From the NCBI GenBank assembly GCA_003439945.1, contig QVRM01002189.1:834001-898000 (forward strand): a stretch of 64,000 nt of DNA, read 5' to 3'. This document shows positions 57,105-64,000 of the stretch, piece by piece. Below the pieces are notes generated by a model. That model was not told the origin of the DNA, ran no database searches, and saw only the letters and a list, made by a program, of their open reading frames with translations. A program made the translations under genes and the position numbers. Numbering within the stretch: the stretch's first letter is position 1; each line of letters starts with the position of its first letter. This DNA is from Dermanyssus gallinae. Its lineage: Eukaryota; Arthropoda; Arachnida; Mesostigmata; Dermanyssidae.

Positions 57105-57600
57105 GTCTAAGCACCAATTTACGGTGTCACTTCTTTCAGTAGTTTGTTTTCATCTTGATATTCAACACTATTTTTCACGCCTTCCTGTTTACACGAAAGC
57201 CATGGTTGTAATTTGATGAAATTCAATGTAATAATGTTACATTTATGAACGCAATTATCTTATCGTTCGACCAGCTTCTATATTATACAATCATGGTACG
57301 TCAATGTGTCCTCCTCCTGACTAGCCAGAGTCTATTAAGGACGGCCGTTGTGACAGCGTCATCGTTGTAGTTGTAACGTTGGCTTCCAAGTTGCATCTTA
57401 AGCGCCAGAATACATGATCCTAATTGGGATTCAACTTTAGAGCGGTTAAGGTGTCAACACAGTTGTCAAAATGCTTTGATGGTCGTCAGTTGAGCTTTAA
57501 ACTGGAAACCAGAGATTCCTTGAAAAGCTTTATTGGCTAACGTTCGCAATATCCTAAATTACATGCGTAGCTTCGACAAATAAGTGTTGTTCATGTTTCT

Positions 57601-57619
57601 AATATATATATATATATAT

Positions 57620-57654
<35 letters not shown>
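57601..57654. repeat. (TA)n
   Basis: Two AT runs split by TTGT. Confidence 0.95.
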
Positions 57655-57656
<2 letters not shown>

Positions 57657-58659
57657 GAGCACTATGATTCAATAACCAAGACGATTGTGGCTGCACTATT
57701 AAGTACTGGTCGTAAGGCGCACTTACGTCATTTTTACGCGGGTTTAGTGGTTGAGAGATGTTTTTGTTGTGGTTATTTATCTGGTGCTTAAACGAAGACC
57801 GAACATAACGTCGTATAGCATCACACGACAGAATAAAGTCAACAACTACTTTCGGTCGAACGGGCGCAGCTTACGCCAGTTGACAACGAATCGAACTACT
57901 GTCATCCGTGGCGTAGTTCGGGGATAATAGACAAGCAGCTGCTAATTTGGCCCATCCACCCCCATAGCTTTGCTATTCTTCTTTGCGCCTTTTTAGCGCG
58001 GGTTTTCGCTTCGGCCAACGGCTGTGCTACAACCTACCGCTACTAGCACGTATCACAACAACACGGCGGGTTAACAACACGGCGACGAGACGCAGTTGTG
58101 TAAACAACTCTGCTTGTTGCAGCTGAATAGGGAAGGGCAGGGAAGCGCGATTGAACGCGATGGAGAGGCACCAGAGAAAGAGTCGCTTAGTGGCGGTAAA
58201 TTTAAATCGCGTCCAGTTAAACCACACAGTGTTTCACATTCGCGTTCGTTTTGTGCTTGGATCATTTCGAGTCGCAATGCGTTGGTTGAGTTGAGTGTTT
58301 TTAAGTGGCAGGTAACAACGATTGCAACGAAGCGTCTAGGTGTGGATGTTCGTGTTGCACTCTAGGTTCGAACGATAACCGTAACAGGTATTTGGCTCAG
58401 TCGGGCTTGTGTTGCGCTTGCCGTCGTAAGCAATGGAAACTTTCTAAGCATATATATATTCTCTCGGTTGCAGTTAATAAAATGTGTTTTTTTTACATGA
58501 CAACAATGAAATCTGGAAATGTTCCTCGTGATAGCATTCAATGGAACAGTTCTATAAAGTTTAAGCGTAAGCATACGTAATGTAATAAGGCCAAGTACGG
58601 AAATCTCTCGGATAATTTAACGTGTCTAACGGACTTCATCGCCATACATAGGCACCATG

Positions 58660-58700
<41 letters not shown>
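58660..58700. repeat. (TA)n then (GA)n
   Basis: An AT run that changes into a GA run. Confidence 0.95.
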
Positions 58701-58701
<1 letters not shown>

Positions 58702-59780
58702 ATTTGTAGAATGAATTATGTGTTTACGAGAAAACTTTAAGCTTTCAACTACTATTTCTGCGAACAAAGTCTTCTACGCTTGAAGGAAGGCATGCTCGTA
58801 TAGTCGTTTATTTGGCATGGCGTAAGCTGAAACCCCCAAACAGCGTCGAGAAAATATGTCTGTGGCATTTGTCAGTTCCATCAAAGACTGATTTGAAGTT
58901 GCTTCCTTCTTTTAGGTGTTAGGATGTGCATCTGCCATTTGGTCCCCATAGTTTCAGATGCTTTAAAGCACGCTGGTGTATTTTATGCTTTTCGGCAAAA
59001 CTTCAGGCTGTGTATGATCAGCTATGCACTTCTAGTACATGTGCTAAAATCTGGGCTGACTTCATTTGGTCAAGACTGTAAAACTGGGCCGATCAAGAAA
59101 GAAGAATGTTTCCGGATTAGCGGAATGCTGCTAAGAATCTATAGAAGCTACATCTCTGCATTATTTGAGTGTAGCATTTTGTAGTAGAAATGGTTTACAT
59201 ATAATTTGATTACATATCTAATGGCGTGAATACTTAAGTGGTTTGCTTGCTTGTTTGACTGAGAGACTGAGAATATTAACTTGCTTTTTAAATGACGACC
59301 GCTTAGTCGACGACTTAAGTTCGGGCATGAGACTAAACATTTTTCTATTTATTCAAGAGAATTGTCATTAAGATAACTTCCTTACAAGGCGATTAAAGTC
59401 ACGACAACTGCGGGTTTTCCGAGCAGCTTGCCACACAACTAATTGATCGACAGTGTCATTGAATGAACTTCGTTGGTGCGTTGATGACTCCACGACTCTT
59501 AAGGCTAATTTTTGCTTCGACGTAAAAATAATATGATTGCCTTCGTTGGTAACGAGTGATTTCATGACATTGTAGGTCACGCGGTCTTCTAACTCACGGA
59601 CACAAAGTCAAGTTAGAGCTGCAACTCTGAGTGATCCGTTCAGCGAGATTGTACTTACTGCACACGTTGTAGTAAAAAAGACATCTTTTTTAGTTATGGA
59701 ACGGAGCCCATATGTACCAGAGCATTAAATATACGGGACTACAGGTTGACGTCCTATGAACTTTCTGAGTGTAAGGTGAC

Positions 59781-59918
59781 TCAGCCCTGCACGGCTGTAG
59801 GCTGTATCTCGATCAGATTAAATTTTATTTGACGATTCAAAGTAGCACCTAGATATTTGTCTTTACACCTTTCAGTGACTGGCTGGTTACAGAGCATGAA
59901 GTCGATTGGTGCAAGTCC
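59781..59918 (-). pseudogene. LINE reverse transcriptase thumb fragment
   Basis: A minus-strand frame reads IDFMLCNQPVTERCKDKYLG and then ATLNRQIKFN, the KYLGxxLDR signature of jockey/R1-type thumbs. It abuts the plus-strand LINE that follows. Confidence 0.65.
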
Positions 59919-60159
59919 TATCTGCAATTGATTTAAATAAACCAACAGTTTTGGCAGGCAACGTAAACTGTCGTCTCGACCAAGCAGGCGCACGAAGAAC
60001 GCACATATTACTGGATATTCTTTACCAATTTGGTATGTGGGTGATCACAGACCCAGTACAGCATACTTTTAAAGGGCACCAAGGATCATCAGCAATCGAT
60101 ATTTTTGCAACCAACCTAGGCCCGCGTGACATCCAACATTGCGGATATGCAAGCAATAT

Positions 60160-60341
60160 TGTGACGAAGTTACCGTGTCAGCATCATGGCAATTCAAATA
60201 TGTCCTAACCAACTACGTCCAACGGCTGTAACTTTCGACCGATTTGAGAGCGATTCCGAGCGAGACCGATCGCGCTGCAGTACCCGTCCGGATGAGTCTA
60301 CATCCCCCCAAGCTGACTTGGCGTAACACAACAACGTTACA
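60160..60341. mobile_element. LTR-like insertion 1, internally deleted (182 bp)
   Basis: Runs from TGTGACGAAGTTAC to ACGTTACA, with ATAT on both sides (60156-60159 and 60342-60345). It shares three blocks in order with 61540-62082. It sits inside the LINE endonuclease. Confidence 0.7.
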
Positions 60342-61539
60342 ATATTACTGATTTTGGCAGCAGCCCGTACCTGCTAGTAACTTTGCTGCTAGTAACAAGG
60401 TAACACAAACGGTACTACAGCAAATGGAACTATGTCGGAAAAATGCTAGATCCAGATAGCATTAACTGTTTGTCTAGGATATTGAACTTCGATTCAGGCG
60501 GGATAGAGAGTTTTTCCGAAACACTGACCGCAGCAATCCTGAGTTGCGTTGCTCCATCCTCCACTCGGCGCTCAAAACCATGGTTCAACAGACAGTGCGA
60601 CGAGGCTCAAAAGTATGCGAAGCAATAATTTTTCTTGCTCGTTACCGTCCAGAGATGTCCGATTTCTACAATAGGGTCCGCAAATAGTACTCTTATACCC
60701 TAAAAGAGGCCCAACTCGCATATGTAGAAACACAAGAAGCAAAGCTGGTTCATGCAACAGAACGCCAGGCTTATAAATGGATCCGCTAGACAAAGGAAAG
60801 AGTTGCTCGTCCTATTTCGTCCACAATTCTTGTCCAGCTCTTCGGAGATATGTTCTCGTCAGCGAACACAATCCCGCGCGAAGTGCCAGTGTTTTAAGAC
60901 CCGCACAGCGAAATAAACAGAATCCTCCGGGCCAATTGTTGCTCCTATCCCGGCGCCTGGAAAATGTTCTCGTTCGTTTTAAGTGCGTTTTATTGATAGA
61001 TTGTGCGATGACCATGATTTCATTTGTTTTTTATTTCATAAGGCTAATGTCCGTGTACGCTTTTGTACTAATGCAAGGCTTTACACCCGAAGAACAACAT
61101 GGATTCAGGCGCTGCAAGTCAACACACACAGATTGCGCAAAATTCCTCGAGGAAACTGCATCTTGCAACGTTGTCCTTTGGAAGGTGACAATCTTGGGTA
61201 TGCCACCACGTTTTCTCAAACTATTGGCGGTTATTCTTCAGGAGAATTATGTGATATTGGTCGACGGCGTTGCCGAACAGACAACAGGTGTTTTTCTGAG
61301 TAATAACCTGGAATTTCGCCAAGCGGCACCTCATTCTCCAGACATGTAGAGGAGAGGGTCCGTAAGGCGCTGATTGCCATCTACTCAATTAAGGATGCGC
61401 AACTCCTCTTACTGAGGACGGCCTTAAAATTATTTGACCTGAAAGTTGCCCCTACAGCAAGTTATGTGATTGAACTTATTTGGGAACATCTCAGAGCCTT
61501 GAGCTTTGACGAACTCGACCGTCTGAGGGCAACGTATAT

Positions 61540-62082
61540 TGTGACGAGGTTACTGTATAAGCATCATGGCGCAATTCAAATAAGTTCTAACCGACCACGC
61601 CCAACGGCTACAGCGCCTGCGCCAAAATCTCAACGTACACAGCGTTCACCGAATGATACATGTCTCAACCATCCAGCAGAGAACAGCCACAGCCTTTCGC
61701 GCCGAAACCCCAACGTCCTCCGCCGTCCAAACGATCATCGGCCGACATCGGGAGAGGGTCGACCTATGATCGGCAGTCCAAGTCAAACAGTCACTTAATC
61801 TGTATTCCTATACGAAATAAACACAAACCGCTGTAACTTTCGACCGATTTGAGAGCGGGTTCTTGCACCGTTTGGTATGTCAGCACGCCGCGGTGCCTCG
61901 TGAACCAATAAATCGACCGAGCAGCATGGCTTAAGAGCCATTCGCTGCTCGGCCGTGCTTTGCATTAGAATTTATGCTGCGTGTCGTCGTCATTCATCGT
62001 TCCTGAGTCCCTCGGGCTGCAGTACCCGTCCGGATGAGTTTACATCCCCACGTTGACTTAGCGTAACACACCAACAGTTACA
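61540..62082. mobile_element. LTR-like insertion 2 (543 bp), possible solo LTR
   Basis: Runs from TGTGACGAGGTTAC to CAGTTACA, with ATAT duplicated at 61536-61539 and 62083-62086. The TG/CA ends, the length and an internal AATAAA near 61907 fit a solo LTR. No coding capacity is convincing. Confidence 0.65.
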
Positions 62083-62181
62083 ATATTAAACGGGTTATGG
62101 GCGTTCATCGAAGCGGCCGCAACCGATTGGTGTATCTGGCTGCAGGTACCCCACTTTTCACAAAAGACCTTCAGCGCCGCT

Positions 62182-62225
62182 TTAACCAGCGGTTAACTGG
62201 CGGTTAACCAGCGGTTAACTCGCCA
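62182..62225. repeat. 22-bp tandem duplication
   Basis: Two units beginning TTAACCAGCGGTTAACT lie within the LINE C-terminal region. The extra 22 bases shift its reading frame. Confidence 0.85.
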
Positions 62226-62558
62226 GTATCAAGAGCAATTACGAACGTGGGAAGCTAAGATGTGTGAAATGGACATGGATTTCTATCGGACGCAAGCTAT
62301 GATGAACAACTCGTAGAAGAATGCCCAATACGAAACTCGCCACCTTATTATGCGTCACGCAATGCACGGCTTCCATCATGCAGTGTGCACGAAAGTTGGT
62401 TTCCATAAGGCAGACGAGCAATGTCGGCACTGTGGAGCAACTTGCTCAACCTATCATCTATTGCATTGCCGGAACCCACCAGCACTCCGACAGATTCATA
62501 TGTAAGATACACTCAACTTGAGTGATACATGATTATTTGAATATATATATATATATAG

Positions 62559-62791
62559 TGGTAATAAGCAAGGGAACCAAAAGATTCACCAGTGAGCTGG
62601 GCAAACGGATTACAGATCTCACAGGCAATCGGCGCAAAGGCGAGTTTTTACGGCAACTGCAGTCGCTTGCAGTGTGCCGAGGAAACGCCGGTTGTATTGT
62701 TTCATGGAATAACATTTAGGGGCTAGGAGAAGACAAGGAGTACACGTTCACACCTTAAAATTGTAGCATTTAAAGAATGATAATATATTTC

Positions 62792-62821
<30 letters not shown>
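62559..62821 (+). mobile_element. 3' end of the TAA-associated LINE family with its tail
   Basis: The frame from about 62559 to the stop at 62719 reads ELGKRITDLTGNRRKGEFLR and SLAVCRGN, matching the C-terminus of copy B ORF2 closely. A short 3' UTR and an (AAT)n tail at 62792-62821 follow. It is 5'-truncated. Confidence 0.88.
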
Positions 62822-62822
<1 letters not shown>

Positions 62823-62839
62823 CGTACAAATCCCTAATA

Positions 62840-63260
62840 CAGTTGGCGATTTAAATATCTCCAAGGCGTTGTCAAAGCCGTATAACCTCTGGACTTCTCT
62901 ACCAGATTAATTTGATAGTATGCCGGCCTCACATCTAGCTTCGGAAGCATCGTGCAAACTTTAGCTCTACCGTTAGACCATTTATACTTAACATAGGAAA
63001 AACACCTGGCACCGTAGGTAAGTCCGTTCACCTGCTTTAATTATGTACATACTCAAATCATCCCACTTTATCGCTATTTCTATAGTGGAGTTCAGACGAT
63101 CCACCCACTTTTATGATTCTTTATTTTTAACAAAGGTCTAGCTCTTCCTGAACTTTACTAAGTATGGTGAGCGGAAACCTACGCAAAATTTGCTGCGACG
63201 GTCTGACCTGTTTATTTGCCCTCACTTGATGGTGAACCATCTTACGTTAGCTATTCTGTT
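62840..63260 (-). pseudogene. Ty3/Gypsy-type polymerase fragment
   Basis: A minus-strand frame near 63250-63150 shows the ILRRFPLTILSKVQEELD pattern of the pol region before the RT palm. A second frame near 62950-62850 shows LDVRPAYYQINL followed by YTALTTPW, which are RT motif A and the residues after it. Stops and frameshifts lie between. It is a dead remnant. Confidence 0.75.
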
Positions 63261-63617
63261 CGCAAAAGCTTGACCCAATTTGCCTAGCTTCTCGACTTCC
63301 TCCTATAAAACCTATCATGCATATCTTTGTTGTCCAGTTAATATAATTTTCAGTACGTCTAGGGTCTCTCGACCTAAAAAATATCGTTCACTACAAACAC
63401 ATGGTCTTATACTCTGCGTGCATCTATTTCCAACGACTTCCCGTCACCCTCTTTATCCCGTCACCCTTTGTGATCCGCCGCCATACTAGCATAGTAGTGC
63501 TTGCGGTTACTGGAGTCTCTCTAGTGGCCTCCCTAGCTCGATCGGAACTACTGTCGCCACTCCAGCCCCCATGTCTACCAATAACTATATCGCTTATCCA
63601 TATACCCTAGTCTCGTG
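63261..63617. other. Unassigned stretch
   Basis: It may continue the Gypsy element, but I see no motif. Confidence 0.4.
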
Positions 63618-63860
63618 CATCGCGGCGTGGCTTAGGATGCTAATGCGCTAGTCGTACTTGTCATGTACCGGGGTATCGCCGGTTTGATGATCAATGTTGT
63701 TGATCGAATTTTTTAAGCGATGCTCAGTGAGAATAGATGATAAGCCATACCAAGGATTGTAGGGGGTAAACCTAGATATCTTAACATGTCCGGCCCTCGG
63801 TACAATGAAGATCTGTCTTAGGCAGGGGCGAAGGGGAGTCTAGAATTATAAACAATATAT
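63618..63860 (+). mobile_element. tRNA-derived SINE, second family
   Basis: A-box-like GTGGCTTAGGATGC, B-box-like GGTTTGATGATC, then AGCGATGCTCAGTGAGAATA, ATGATAAGC and CTAGATATCTTAACATG. This is the block order of the copy at 41078-41394. Confidence 0.7.
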
Positions 63861-64000
63861 ACTCTGAATTCGCTAACCTTTTCGGCTAACCAATAAGCAG
63901 ACAAGATCGGCACGTTTGGACCGCCGCCTATATATTAATCACAATCCTCATAATTGCATTGGCCCGAGCCATAAAGTACGGGCTTTTGGGCACTCATCAT

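Larger units (their letters stand above)
57105..59780. other. Intergenic region upstream of the coiled-coil gene
   Basis: (TA)n arrays lie at 57601-57654 and 58660-58684, the latter followed by (GA)n to 58700. The stretch at 57950-58380 is richer in GC and could hold the promoter of the minus-strand gene or of another gene outside the window. No coding exon is supported. Confidence 0.5.
59919..62520 (+). pseudogene. LINE with endonuclease, RT and C-terminal zinc finger, interrupted by two LTR-like insertions
   Basis: In order on the plus strand: the end of an APE-type endonuclease (59930-60159, NVNCRLDQAGARR, then GSSAIDIFATNL) and the inter-domain region (60420-60880, KPWFNRQCDEAQ, then YTLKEAQLAYVE). 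RT pieces follow (61080-61300, TPEEQHGFRRCKS, then LGMPPRFLKLL), then the connection region (61370-61539, SIKDAQLLLL, IELIWEHL). The C-terminus (62083-62510) has a CCHC finger in EQCRHCGATCSTYHLLHC. Cutting out each LTR-like insert with one TSD copy restores the reading frame. The 5' half of the endonuclease is missing, and stops and frameshifts make it inactive. Confidence 0.8.

Noticed and set aside
62182..62225. CRISPR-like or integron-like repeats
   Set aside because: Only two adjoining units without spacers, in a eukaryotic LINE.

Overview
The window is eukaryotic nuclear DNA from an invertebrate, most likely an arthropod. It contains intron-split genes with GT-AG junctions, a ceramide phosphoethanolamine synthase gene (an enzyme known mainly from insects and relatives), tRNA-derived SINEs, many degenerate LINEs and more than twenty (TA)n arrays. 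The species cannot be fixed from the sequence alone.

Three host genes can be assembled. (1) CPES, plus strand, 9473 to 25976 with a probable 12-codon last exon at 33456-33494. It is a CDP-alcohol phosphotransferase of about 344 residues. Its 14-kb first intron and 7.5-kb last intron are packed with transposable elements. (2) A kinesin-6 motor of the KIF20A/MKLP2/subito type, plus strand, 35667-42001, five coding exons, 1070 residues. (3) An unrecognised coiled-coil protein, minus strand, 57104-49246, six coding exons, 513 residues. Gene models 2 and 3, and CPES with either proposed end, have exon phases that agree at every junction.

Region by region: 1-9472 holds SINEs, (TA)n arrays and LINE debris with no host gene I can support. 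9672-23634 (CPES intron 1) holds an R1-like LINE remnant, a 1.9-kb tandem duplication, and a nearly intact two-ORF LINE (15726-20660) with a C-terminal restriction-like endonuclease and (TAA)n on both sides. A broken relative lies next to it (20793-23300). 25977-33455 holds further LINE debris. 42257-49245 lies between the kinesin and coiled-coil genes and holds LINE fragments of at least three lineages plus a dispersed repeat. 57105-64000 holds a LINE split by two LTR-like insertions, a 3' end of the TAA-associated LINE family, a Ty3/Gypsy polymerase fragment and a SINE.

The main biological story is the set of elements. A restriction-like-endonuclease LINE family sits in or ends with TAA repeats and occurs at least six times. 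It left a duplicated, partly filled and partly empty insertion locus inside CPES intron 1. Nothing in the window is a new defence or metabolic system. The host genes are not functionally linked: lipid synthesis, cytokinesis and an unknown coiled-coil function.
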